Part shown: piece after piece, positions 37,310 through 46,286 of the stretch
How positions within the stretch are numbered: position 1 is the first letter of the stretch
Layout of the letters: every line of letters starts with the position of its first letter
Made by a program: the position numbers and the translations under genes
The notes under the pieces: model-generated
What the model was told of the DNA's origin: nothing
The model's input: only the letters and a program-made list of their open reading frames with translations
The model's database searches: none
NCBI GenBank assembly: GCA_016926235.1
Contig: JAFGOZ010000373.1
Location: 27,594-91,593 of the forward strand
DNA: 64,000 nt
Direction: 5' to 3'
Origin: Bacteroidales bacterium
GTDB taxonomy: Bacteria; Bacteroidota; Bacteroidia; Bacteroidales; UBA10428

Positions 37310-39583
37310 TTATTCTGTTGCCCCTGCAAATTTTCTCCTTTCAGCCAATTCCGTCGTTATTTCCTTCACCCGCTTATCATGTAATGGATATGAAATGGAA
37401 ATAAAGAGTGAAACAATACCCATGCCAGCCGGAATAAGACTGAAAAGAAGAAGCAAACCTCTCAAACTTTCAGTACTTTGAGCCATATTGGGCTGAAAAC
37501 CCAACTGAGCCATTAATGTGAGAGCAACATAAGCACCAATTGCCCATCCAACTTTTTGAGACATGGTAGAAGCCGAAAATATTAAACCTGTTGAACGGGT
37601 TCCTGACTTCCATTCGCTATAGTCAGCAGTATCAGCATACATAGCCCATATTAATACACTAAGTGGTCCTCCGGTCATAGAACCCGTTATTTGGAATAAA
37701 AAGACCAGGCCAAGTTGTTTGGCCGTGAGGAAAAATAAAATACCCGTGCTGAAAATAGCTATAACAAATAGCAAGACAAATGCTTTCTTTTTGCCGATGC
37801 GATTTGCAATTCCTGCTACTATTATTGCTCCTATAAGTGAAGAAATCTGGCCAATTGTATTATATGCTGAAGTAAGTGCCACAAAATCATATGTCCTGTT
37901 TCCAAGGAAAGGCAATTTTAATTCCTGGTTTCCAATTATATATTTAAAATAATGCACCGTTACACTGCTTTTTAAAGCTACAAACAGAATAAAAGTTATA
38001 GTAGTAAAGAGCAATATCAGCCAGGGTTTATTAGTAAAGAGGTTTTTTAAATCATTCCCAATACTGGATTTTTGTGTTTTCGGAGGACTTATTCTTTCTT
38101 TTGTTGATTTAAAAGCAATTAGAAAGAAAATGATAGCTGCAAAACCATAAATCATAAAAGACTTTTGCCATCCTTTTGCATCATTGATAACCTTAATGCT
38201 ATATTTAAGTGAAGCTCCCTCAGGATCAACAAACATATTTGATACTATAATATCCGTTTTGCCAAATCCAACTTTTTCAATAATATTATTTTTAGGTACA
38301 TTAACGAATGGGGGATTATTTTCTGAAGCAGCAACTAAATATGTTAATTTATGAATCAATTGTCCTCCATTACTATCCACTGCAATCACAGTAAGATTGA
38401 CTAGTCCGGCCTTCCCTTCATCAAATGTCACTACATTACCATGTAATGTTGGTGATGCCACCTTTTCATTATCAGTTTCAACAAAAAATGACAAGTTGTC
38501 CATACTATCAGGATCTTCAATTAAACCTGCAAGGTTAATCTCCTCTTTCTTAAATCCGGCATCCAGTCTAAAGAAATCTACGGAATCGACAAATACCGGA
38601 TCATTATTATCTACCTTATTCACGTTTATATAAAACTCGTTTGTCCTCTCACCCCAAAGCTTATCTTTTGCAGTCAGTAATATTTTTGCATTCCCAATTT
38701 TCTTCTCATTAATTATTAGGTTATCACCTGATAGTTCAACATCGACTAAGTCCGGATTCTTATTATCCAATTTGTATTCAAATCCATCTTTACCATTTCC
38801 GGCAAACACTTTGCTAATGTTTATCTCCTTTGTATTAAACCCTGAAAATAATCGCAATGTAGTAATAGGATTTATTATTTCCGGTAAATTGCTTTCCAGA
38901 GGATCGACCCTAAATCCTATTGCCACCTCATTTTTTAATCCCTGTGGATCTTCAGCAGTTAAAACAATCGTTGAACTCCCTTTTTCTACCTCACTAACCT
39001 CAATAGTATTCTCCTTTAATGATGCCTCGATAATAGAAGTGTCATCTTTCCCAAGCATTTTAGTCATTGGTAATAGTGTTGCCGAAACAATAATACCTGC
39101 GGCAAAAGCGAATACAAATTTTATGGATGAAACAGAGGTTCTTTCCTTAGAATCGGGAGATATTACTCCTAATAGTGATGTATAAGGAATATTTATAGCT
39201 GTATATAACATCATAATTAAGATAAATGTCACATAAGCCCATACTATTTTACCAGACATTCCCAGGTTTGGAACAGTAAAAGTTAATACTCCCGCTACGG
39301 CAAATGGAACACACATCCATAATAAATATGGACGAAACTTACCCCATCGTGTATTAGTTCTGTCAGCAAGAATCCCCATCATAGGGTCATTCACGCCATC
39401 CCATAAACGGCTGACTAAAAACATACCGGCCGCTACTCCCAGTGGAATAAGAAATACATCTGTATAAAAATAGGTAAAGTAAAGCATGAAGGTTTGCCAG
39501 TACAATACTGATGCAAGATCACCAAACCCGTATCCTAACTTCTCCTTAAGCTTAAGTTTTCCATTAAAAGTTGTTGTGTCCAT
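37310..39583 (-). CDS. GPH-family sugar:cation symporter with a ~290-residue extracytoplasmic insertion
   Basis: 757-aa inner-membrane transporter; ordinary GPH (glycoside-pentoside-hexuronide) symporters have ~450-500 aa. The GTG at 39616 opens the frame, but ATG 39583 (MDTTTFNGKLKLKEKLGYG) is the family start. Standard GPH parts are SRLWDGVNDPMMGILADRT, GKFRPYLLW, AINIPYTSLLGVISPDSKERT, and, after the insert, KGWQKSFMIYGFAAIIFFLI and AFKSTKER. The insert lies between TM5 and TM6 (~bases 38175-39046), on the periplasmic side. It contains cadherin/dystroglycan-like repeats (GNAKILLTAKDKLWGERTN; GLVNLTVIAVDSNGGQLIHK; FVDPEGASLKYSI). It is the first gene of the phosphorolytic operon and probably imports oligosaccharide for GH94/GH130. 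Confidence 0.88.
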   Translation of the reverse strand: MDTTTFNGKLKLKEKLGYGFGDLASVLYWQTFMLYFTYFYTDVFLIPLGVAAGMFLVSRLWDGVNDPMMGILADRTNTRWGKFRPYLLWMCVPFAVAGVLTFTVPNLGMSGKIVWAYVTFILIMMLYTAINIPYTSLLGVISPDSKERTSVSSIKFVFAFAAGIIVSATLLPMTKMLGKDDTSIIEASLKENTIEVSEVEKGSSTIVLTAEDPQGLKNEVAIGFRVDPLESNLPEIINPITTLRLFSGFNTKEINISKVFAGNGKDGFEYKLDNKNPDLVDVELSGDNLIINEKKIGNAKILLTAKDKLWGERTNEFYINVNKVDNNDPVFVDSVDFFRLDAGFKKEEINLAGLIEDPDSMDNLSFFVETDNEKVASPTLHGNVVTFDEGKAGLVNLTVIAVDSNGGQLIHKLTYLVAASENNPPFVNVPKNNIIEKVGFGKTDIIVSNMFVDPEGASLKYSIKVINDAKGWQKSFMIYGFAAIIFFLIAFKSTKERISPPKTQKSSIGNDLKNLFTNKPWLILLFTTITFILFVALKSSVTVHYFKYIIGNQELKLPFLGNRTYDFVALTSAYNTIGQISSLIGAIIVAGIANRIGKKKAFVLLFVIAIFSTGILFFLTAKQLGLVFLFQITGSMTGGPLSVLIWAMYADTADYSEWKSGTRSTGLIFSASTMSQKVGWAIGAYVALTLMAQLGFQPNMAQSTESLRGLLLLFSLIPAGMGIVSLFISISYPLHDKRVKEITTELAERRKFAGATE

Positions 39584-39868
39584 TCGTTTTAAGTATTTGT
39601 AAAATAAAATTTCCACAAATATTATAATTCTATGCGTAACGTATGTGTATTTTTGTTAAAAGTAATTTAACATATGTCGCATTTACTATCAAAAAATAAT
39701 GAAAAATGTATAATGCGAATTCAAAAGTCAGAAGTCGGAAGACCAAAATAGGAAAAAGTGAAGAGACATTGGAATTTGAGTAAGGGTGATGGACAATAGA
39801 GAATATCAGTTATGAAAAATCCCAAATATTTCACTAATTTGCAAATAATTACCCGAAACAACCACAAG

Positions 39869-40660
39869 ATGAAAGAATTTGATGAAGAACAAAACCTCAG
39901 TGAGGAGGAAAGGCTACACCTAGAAAATGAAATTAGAAAAATAAAACTTTCATTAGAATACGGCGCAGTTTTCCCGGAGATACCTGATAAAAAAGATTTA
40001 CCACCCGAAATTGAGAATGAATTTCTCAAATATATTGAGACATTTGAGTCTACACACCAAAATTCCGAACGGATTATTTTGTATGACTATATTGGGAAAC
40101 CTGACTTTATAAAAGAAGAAGAACTTTCAGATGAAGATTTAGTCTATGAACTGGACCATATTATGGAAATCCTGGTGTTAAATGGTATTGACCTGGATAC
40201 TATATGTGAAGTGGACGACCGGACATTATACAAATTCGTCACCGAAGAACTGTTTCTTCAGCAAGTTAATAATGTAAGAATTGAAGGTATGCACCAATGT
40301 TTTATATATGAAGAATTTCACCCTAATCACGAACATGACATTGAAAGACATAGCACTGAATTTGTAAAGGATTTTCTTAATACAGACAGCGATTTTTATA
40401 CTACCTATATAACGAAGAATGTAGAATCTGACAAGAACCTGTTTTATTTCAGGAATTCATTTAGAGAATTCACATTAAGCCATTTCCAAATAACCTCTTT
40501 AAATTATGAAGGAAATAAAGGGAAAGTAAATTTCAATATTGATTTTACGGGTATTATTGAAGGTTCGGGAGAATTACAACAATTTAATGGAGAGGGATAT
40601 TTTGACATGGTAAATGAATATGATTACTGGTGCGTGGATAAGGTGCAATTACCCATATAA
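39869..40660 (+). CDS. Uncharacterised acidic protein
   Basis: 263-aa soluble, acidic protein that I do not recognise. The frame opens at ATG 39812, but the first 19 residues are atypical and a promoter-like CTAATTTGC lies inside them, so ATG 39869 (MKEFDEEQNLSEEERLHLENE) is preferred. The N-terminal 40 residues are predicted helical and charged. The rest is mixed, with EFHPNHEHDIERHSTEFVKDFL midway (quoted part: HPNHEHDIERHSTEF) and a C-terminal beta-rich part (GEGYFDMVNEYDYWCVDKV) that recalls SnoaL/NTF2-like ends. There is no signal peptide. It is monocistronic and divergent from the GPH operon. Confidence 0.7.
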   Translation: MKEFDEEQNLSEEERLHLENEIRKIKLSLEYGAVFPEIPDKKDLPPEIENEFLKYIETFESTHQNSERIILYDYIGKPDFIKEEELSDEDLVYELDHIMEILVLNGIDLDTICEVDDRTLYKFVTEELFLQQVNNVRIEGMHQCFIYEEFHPNHEHDIERHSTEFVKDFLNTDSDFYTTYITKNVESDKNLFYFRNSFREFTLSHFQITSLNYEGNKGKVNFNIDFTGIIEGSGELQQFNGEGYFDMVNEYDYWCVDKVQLPI

Positions 40661-40819
40661 AATAGAGTATTCATCATTCAGTTGTTCAGTATTCAGCATT
40701 ATGCATAAAACAACTACCAAACAAGTTGTGAAATTAAACTAGGAAAATAATGCTATTTCTGCTAGGCCAGCAATAGCTATCCCGATAGCTATCAGAAGCT
40801 TAAAGCCAATAGCCATTAA

Positions 40820-41707
40820 TTACATCAATGCCGTGCTAAAGTACCTTTCAGCCCTGTCGGGAAGTACAGTGGCAATATTTCCTTTATACTTTTGTGCAAA
40901 TAATCGGGCTGCCCATATATTGGCACCGGATGAAATGCCTACAAGTAATCCGCATTTTCTTCCTAGCAGGCGCGTTGTATCTATAGCATCGTCATCAGTA
41001 ACTTCAATCACATCGTCAATTAGTGAAGTATCAAGCAACTGGGGTATAAAACCATCCCCAATACCCTGTATCTGGTGCAAACCAGGCTCATGCCCCAGCA
41101 AGGCAGATACATTTTTAGGCTCAACCGCAATAATTTTTGCCTGTGGATTATGTTCCTTTAGAAATTTTCCTACACCTTGAATAGTTCCCCCGCTACCAAC
41201 ACCTGCCACAAAATAATCGACCTTGCCAGACATTTGCCTCCATATCTCATGGGCTGTTTCATCATAATGAACACGAGCATTGTCAGGATTCTCGAATTGC
41301 TGGGGAACATAAATATTCGAATCCTTCTGCTTTGCTTCAATTACATAATTAACCGCACCTGTCAGGCTCTCCTTTTCAGGGGTAAGTATCAGCTCAGCCC
41401 CTAGTGACTTTATCAATCTTTTGCGCTCATCGCTCATATTTTCGGGCATCACAATGCGTACCTTATAACCTTTTATACCGCCAACCATAGCTACACCAAT
41501 GCCTGTGTTTCCAGATGTTGGCTCCATAATAATAGTTTCCGGTTTCAAATACCCGTTTCGCTCGGCTCCTTCTATCATAGCCAGTGCCACACGGTCTTTT
41601 ATGCTTCCTCCTGGATTAAGGAACTCTGCCTTGGCATATATTTCTTCGCCATTCAGTTTAAATAAAGGTGTGTTACCTATTAAATCAAGTATATTGTCAG
41701 TTAACAT
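40820..41707 (-). CDS. cysM: Cysteine synthase (O-acetylserine sulfhydrylase, CysK/CysM family)
   Basis: 295-aa PLP enzyme making cysteine from O-acetylserine and sulfide or thiosulfate. LIGNTPLFKLN opens the protein. The PLP Lys is in NPGGSIKDRVALAMIEGAE, the substrate loop is MEPTSGNTGIGVAMVGG, the phosphate-binding loop is GVGSGGTIQGVGKFLKE, and the late conserved block is KCGLLVGISSGANIWAA. The short C-terminus (FSTALM) and overall length favour a CysM/CysK B-type enzyme. The symbol is tentative between cysK and cysM. It stands alone on the minus strand with a short upstream region and no obvious riboswitch. Confidence 0.9.
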   Translation of the reverse strand: MLTDNILDLIGNTPLFKLNGEEIYAKAEFLNPGGSIKDRVALAMIEGAERNGYLKPETIIMEPTSGNTGIGVAMVGGIKGYKVRIVMPENMSDERKRLIKSLGAELILTPEKESLTGAVNYVIEAKQKDSNIYVPQQFENPDNARVHYDETAHEIWRQMSGKVDYFVAGVGSGGTIQGVGKFLKEHNPQAKIIAVEPKNVSALLGHEPGLHQIQGIGDGFIPQLLDTSLIDDVIEVTDDDAIDTTRLLGRKCGLLVGISSGANIWAARLFAQKYKGNIATVLPDRAERYFSTALM

Positions 41708-42018
41708 AGTAAAGCTTTTTCAATGGAAAGGACAAATGTAGGAGATTGAATGGTTTTTGCAAAATATTTGCCGGAGAATATGGGAACGATAGATAAAAGA
41801 TAATAGACGATGGACGAAAGACTCGAGATTTGTGGTTGAGCCTGAGTGTGGCAATTAGAGTGTTAAAGTCCAAAATCGGGAAAAGGGTGTGTTAGCTATT
41901 TGACTGGTTTATTGATAAAAAAACAGCCTGACGAATTTGTTGCTGAAAAAAGCTGAAAATGTGAATATAAAAACTATTATAATATAAATACCTTGTACCC
42001 ACATTTAGCAGTGTGATA
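41708..42018. other. Intergenic region, no gene seen
   Basis: About 310 bp between divergent genes. It must carry the promoters of cysM (minus) and the LamG protein gene (plus). No open frame, RNA gene or strong hairpin was recognised. Confidence 0.5.
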
Positions 42019-42066
42019 ACATTGACCTAAACATTAACCTAAACATTAACCTAAACATTAATCTAA
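42019..42066 (+). repeat. Four tandem 12-bp repeats (ACATTAACCTAA)
   Basis: Units at 42019-42030 (ACATTGACCTAA), 42031-42042 and 42043-42054 (both ACATTAACCTAA) and 42055-42066 (ACATTAATCTAA). They end 12 bp before the ATG of the LamG surface protein gene. Being in the 5' leader, copy-number change could alter expression, but this is untested. Confidence 0.8.
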
Positions 42067-42078
42067 ACCTTATTGAAT

Positions 42079-45000
42079 ATGAAACATAAATATCTACTTT
42101 TGAAATTCTGGCTGATCATGATGCTAATGGGATTTGTATGCTCATCAGTAGTTTATGGCCAAACCCTTATGCATTCTTACACATTTGATGATGGCACAGC
42201 AAATGATGTGGTAGGCAGTGCACATGGAACGGTAGTTGGAGGCACAATAACTGATAGTGCATATACTGCTGCTGCAAATGGTGAATGCATCCAGTTGCCT
42301 GCTGCAACAATAGCTATTAACACGTATTCATCCATCACTTTAGAAGGCTTTTTTCGTGCTGATGTAGATGTTACATGGGCTTCTATGATGGCTTATTTTG
42401 GCGATACAGAGACAGAAACAGGACATAATTACGGTTTTAACTATTATTTTATAACCCCTGATCGTTGGACAGAAAGCCGTGTTGCCATTTCATGTAACAA
42501 TGCTTCTTCGCCATGGTCTGCTGAACAAGGAGTAACCGGCAGTCCAGTCAGTGCTGGCAACAAACACCACATAGTAAGTACGCTAACTAACTCCACAATA
42601 AGTTTATACATCGACGGTGTCCTCGTTAATACTGCTGATGTATCAGGGGATAACTCAATTGCAAACCTGAGTAATGCGCAAGCATGGTTATGTAAAGGAG
42701 GGTATGAAGATGATCCAACCTGGCAGGGCACAATTGATAAATTCAATATTTATGAAGGAGTGCTTGATGAAAATACCATTAAAAAACACTATGAAGATTT
42801 TGTAGGAGACGATTTCTTTAATGCCAAACTTTCAAGCTTAACCACAAATACAAGTACTCTTACTCCCGCATTTGACCCGGAAGTATATGAATATGAAGTG
42901 TATGTAGATTACGGCATTTCTACGCTTACACTCGACGCAGTAACTGCAATAGAGGGAGCAACAATTAAAATGTATGACGGTTTGAGTAATGAAATAGTAG
43001 ACGGTATTGTTACATTTCCGGTAGATGATGGTATTGATGTTGAAATTATTGTGACTGCCCTGGACGAATCTACTGAAGAGTCATACTATGTATCTATTTT
43101 TGTGAATCCCGGTGAACAGTCAGCCTACCTGAGCTCTATTGATATTTCTACGGGCAATATTCTTAATGATTTTCATCCTGATACTACAGATTACACAGCT
43201 ATAGTTCCTTATGGAACAAGTTCTGTTGTAGTTACAGCAAATCCAAGCTGGGACGGAGCAAATGTAACAGGTGATGGCACCATTACATTAACCAATGGAC
43301 ATGGCACTGCAAATATAACAGTGACTTCTGAAGATGAGTTGCACACAAAACAATATTCACTGGATATTTATGCATCAAAAGTCACTACAGGACAATATTA
43401 CTATCTCCAGCATGAAACATCCAAATTTGTAGCTGAAGAAAGTTTGGAAGACCCCTATAATGTATTATGGCTTAGCGCCCCATTGAAGTATGAAAAAACC
43501 CAGTTATTTGAAATAATTGAAAGTGGTGTAGCTGATCAATACTTCCTGAAAAACAAAAACACAAGCTATTTAACCCTTAGTCCATCCAGTAGTTGGGATA
43601 TGTTAATGTATGATACCCTTACTCAAAATCTGGATAGTTGCCGGTTTATACTTCATGAGTTTGAGCCTGGAAGGTTTAGAATAGAATCTGTGCCAAAATC
43701 CCCGACAGAACAGAAATATATGGGCACAAACAATGGGAATTATAACAGTTGGATATTTAGTGACAAATATGAAGATAATACTCTAGCTATCTGGAACATT
43801 CTTCCTCCTGATGATGTTATTCCATACGATACCTATCTTTCCGATCTTTCAGTAACTCCTGGAACGCTAAGCCCGTCATTCGCTCTTTATATTAAGGATT
43901 ACTATGTAGTATTACCCATCGGTACGACTTCTATAACAGTAAATGCAACGGCACATGATGTCACTTCGTCGGTATCTGGTACCGGAACAATAGCTGCGCC
44001 TAACCAACAAGGTACAATAACGGTCAAGGTTACAGCATCAAATCCGAGTTATTCAACTGACTATAGAATTCATTATATTAAAGACACACCACTTACCCTG
44101 AAACATTCCTATACGTTCTTTAACGGTACTGCTCAGGATACAGTGGGTGATGCTCATGGCACCGTTTCCGGAGGTGTGATAAAAGATGGCGTTTATACCG
44201 CATCTACAAATGGACATCACATTTCATTTCCAGGTGATGAGATTGCCATCAACACTTATCCTTCAATAACCGTTGAGACTTATCTAAAAGATGAAACTAC
44301 TACAACCAATAATGTAAACACTATGGTAACCTATTTTGGCAATACTACGGGCAGTTATGGCACTGACTATTTCTTTACCTCTCTGAAATCGCGTGCTGCT
44401 GTAAGTTGCAATAACACTTCAAATCCATGGGGTACTGAATCCGGAATAACAGGCACTAATCTGCTTGATGATGGTCTTCCTCATCATCTTGTAAGTGTAC
44501 TTACTTATGACACGGTCATACTCTATATTGATGGCGCATTGGTCGGTCAGGCTGCTATGTCAGCAGATAATAAAATATACAATTTTAGTACCAATTATGC
44601 TTATCTGTGTAAATCTGGTTATACTGGTGACCAGACATGGATGGGACAAGTTTTTGAGTATAATATCTATAGTGGTACAATGGATGCTGAAACGGTAGCT
44701 TTAAGGGCTTCAAATTTCCCGGTAGAAGATTCAACATCAGACGCCACTTTATCAGATTTGATGGTAGATGGAGTAACAATTGCGGGGTTTGCATCTTACA
44801 AATTGGATTATACACATTATGTATCATCCGGCACAACTGTAGTTCCGACCGTAACTGCAACCACTAAATATTCGAATGCTTCAGCATTGGTAATACCTGC
44901 TACTTCAATACCAGATACTACCTTTATTGTTGTTACCGCACCTGATAATGTAACTAAAGTAACGTATTCTGTTTTCTTTGATTTATCGACAGATGTAGCC

Positions 45001-45252
45001 GAGCCTATAGTGGAAAAAACATATACTCTTAAAGTATATCCTACTGTATTCAATGAATGGCTAAAAGTTGAATCATCTATAGAAATGAATGCCATTACTA
45101 TATATGACCTGACGGGGAAAGTAGTTTATAAACATGTTAGTAAAACATATGAGCATAATATAATTGCTGCTTTAAGTAGAGGCATGTATATTGTGAGAGT
45201 TGATTTTGATGGTTCAACCAGAGCATTTAAAGTGTTTAAATCAGACTACTAA
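42079..45252 (+). CDS. Large T9SS surface protein: two LamG domains, cadherin-like repeats, ricin-like module
   Basis: 1057-aa secreted protein. TTG 42073 precedes ATG 42079; the latter is preferred and gives the signal peptide KHKYLLLKFWLIMM...SSVVYGQ. Two concanavalin/LamG-type modules are duplicated copies: HSYTFDDGTANDVVGSAHGT (~res 30-240) and HSYTFFNGTAQDTVGDAHGT (~res 675-880). Four cadherin-like beta-sandwich units start AKLSSLTTNTSTLTP, AYLSSIDISTGNIL, DTYLSDLSVTPGTLSP and DATLSDLMVDGVTIAG. A beta-trefoil-like region (QYYYLQHETSKFVAEE ... YMGTNNGNYNSW) lies between. The end is a type A T9SS sorting domain (YPTVFNEWLKVES ... LSRGMYIVRVDFDG). Probably a carbohydrate-binding or adhesive surface protein; no catalytic motif seen. 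Confidence 0.85.
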   Translation: MKHKYLLLKFWLIMMLMGFVCSSVVYGQTLMHSYTFDDGTANDVVGSAHGTVVGGTITDSAYTAAANGECIQLPAATIAINTYSSITLEGFFRADVDVTWASMMAYFGDTETETGHNYGFNYYFITPDRWTESRVAISCNNASSPWSAEQGVTGSPVSAGNKHHIVSTLTNSTISLYIDGVLVNTADVSGDNSIANLSNAQAWLCKGGYEDDPTWQGTIDKFNIYEGVLDENTIKKHYEDFVGDDFFNAKLSSLTTNTSTLTPAFDPEVYEYEVYVDYGISTLTLDAVTAIEGATIKMYDGLSNEIVDGIVTFPVDDGIDVEIIVTALDESTEESYYVSIFVNPGEQSAYLSSIDISTGNILNDFHPDTTDYTAIVPYGTSSVVVTANPSWDGANVTGDGTITLTNGHGTANITVTSEDELHTKQYSLDIYASKVTTGQYYYLQHETSKFVAEESLEDPYNVLWLSAPLKYEKTQLFEIIESGVADQYFLKNKNTSYLTLSPSSSWDMLMYDTLTQNLDSCRFILHEFEPGRFRIESVPKSPTEQKYMGTNNGNYNSWIFSDKYEDNTLAIWNILPPDDVIPYDTYLSDLSVTPGTLSPSFALYIKDYYVVLPIGTTSITVNATAHDVTSSVSGTGTIAAPNQQGTITVKVTASNPSYSTDYRIHYIKDTPLTLKHSYTFFNGTAQDTVGDAHGTVSGGVIKDGVYTASTNGHHISFPGDEIAINTYPSITVETYLKDETTTTNNVNTMVTYFGNTTGSYGTDYFFTSLKSRAAVSCNNTSNPWGTESGITGTNLLDDGLPHHLVSVLTYDTVILYIDGALVGQAAMSADNKIYNFSTNYAYLCKSGYTGDQTWMGQVFEYNIYSGTMDAETVALRASNFPVEDSTSDATLSDLMVDGVTIAGFASYKLDYTHYVSSGTTVVPTVTATTKYSNASALVIPATSIPDTTFIVVTAPDNVTKVTYSVFFDLSTDVAEPIVEKTYTLKVYPTVFNEWLKVESSIEMNAITIYDLTGKVVYKHVSKTYEHNIIAALSRGMYIVRVDFDGSTRAFKVFKSDY

Positions 45253-45278
45253 ACTTATAAGTCTGGGTTTCATAATGA

Positions 45279-45312
45279 GAAAAGGGGCTGTCCAAAAAGG
45301 CAGCCTCTTTTC
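45279..45312 (+). terminator. Terminator-like hairpin after the LamG gene (overlaps IS left end)
   Basis: AAAAGGGGCTG pairs with CAGCCTCTTTT (45301-45311) over a 10-nt loop, 11-12 pairs with one G.U, and the 3' arm supplies the T-run. It lies about 30 bp after the LamG stop codon and coincides with the left inverted repeat of the decayed IS. Confidence 0.6.
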
Positions 45313-45430
45313 ATGTACACAATTTTAAACCATCAGGATTATTATTAAGATTAATAACTTTAGTTTTGTTTTTATGAACTTTTCGAGTCAAATACTCGAA
45401 AAATATAGGAAAATGCAATAAAAATTGTTG

Positions 45431-46200
45431 CTATTCATTAATGTTTAGGTTTTTCGCAACAATGTGGGCTATTTTTCTTAAGCTATGTGAAAGGATTATC
45501 AACCCAAAATCCACTTCAACCTTCTCTAATTCTCTAAGATTAAATCTATTATACTACTTATTGAATTAAATCCTGACAAATACAGTTTCAGGTTCAATTA
45601 GTCGTTTGCTTCTATGGTAAATACCTTTTTACAGTTTAGTCTTTCTTTTGCCTTTTCTCGGTATTCTACAAGTTTATAATTAATTATATCTGCCTGTTAT
45701 ACTGCCCCTTATGATAATATCTCCTGAGTGGGCATCCTTTATAGTTATGGGTTTGGCAGATATTTACATGGTACTCATAACCAAAGCTACTTCCCCTTTT
45801 CCCAACTCCAATGCATTTCATGTGCTGTGCCATTGGGCATACTGTTTAATCTTCTGATTGGTTTTAATAAAGGTTTGACGGTAAAAAGATATTGTTTTTG
45901 TATGAAAGTTGGGTTTGTTGCTACCCGATAGCCACATATAGTTAGTATTATTTTCAAGCTGACAAGCCTATCTTTTGACAAAAATATACATACCCCAAAA
46001 ATCTATAATACAATATTTTAATCATTGTTTTTGGATGGTAGCTACTTGTGTCTCCTCCTTTGTAACTCGTTTAAATATCTTCAACATCTAATCTATCAAC
46101 TATTGGGAAAACAATGCGTACAGGGTAGTTAGCCGCTATCATGTCACCAATGTTATTTTGAAACAGTATTGACTGTTAGGAAGTAACCTCTTCCAACTGT
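45431..46200 (-). pseudogene. IS1182-family transposase remnant (frameshifts, stops, internal deletion)
   Basis: Reading the minus strand from 46200, three pieces follow in family order. The N-terminal DUF772 part reads NNIGDMIAANYPVRIV and, after a stop, TSYKGGDTSSYHPKTM and IKILYYRFLGYVYFCQKI. After an abrupt jump near 45945 comes a middle piece with GYRVATNPTFIQKQY, then CPMAQHMKCIGVGKRGSS and VNICQTHNYKGCPLRR (Cys-rich part). The C-terminus is YREKAKERLN, IEPETVF, and LEKVEVDFGLIILSHSLRK before the TAG at 45431. Several in-frame stops and frame changes are present, so no functional protein is made. Roughly half the family length is missing. Confidence 0.8.
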
Positions 46201-46226
46201 ATCTTTGATCTTATTGTTTTTAAATA

Positions 46227-46268
46227 AAAGAGGCCGTCCAATACTTTTTAGAAGAGGACAGCCTCTTT
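46227..46268 (-). terminator. Terminator-like hairpin after the Spy-like gene (overlaps IS right end)
   Basis: On the minus strand AAAGAGGCTGTCC (46268-46256) pairs with GGACGGCCTCTTT (46239-46227) over a 16-nt loop, 13 pairs with one G.U, and is followed by a T-rich tract. It lies just after the stop codon of the Spy-like gene at 46287. Confidence 0.65.
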
Positions 46269-46286
46269 CCCATTCAATCTCTAAAT

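Larger units (their letters stand above)
45281..46268 (-). mobile_element. Decayed IS1182-family insertion sequence with internal deletion
   Basis: A 988-bp segment bounded by near-perfect inverted repeats, AAAGGGGCTGTCC (45281-45293) and GGACAGCCTCTTT (46256-46268), 12 of 13 matching. It encloses pieces of one transposase on the minus strand. Intact IS1182-type elements are typically longer (about 1.5-2 kb), so the middle of the element is missing. The element fills the whole intergenic space between the LamG gene and the Spy-like gene, and both ends double as terminator hairpins. Confidence 0.75.

Noticed and set aside
40770..40795. Twice-repeated ATAGCTATC palindrome after cysM
   Set aside because: Short and AT-rich with no T-run; insufficient to call a terminator or binding site.
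45728..45981. Small frames on both strands inside the IS remnant
   Set aside because: The minus frame is one out-of-frame piece of the broken transposase, and the plus frame is its shadow.
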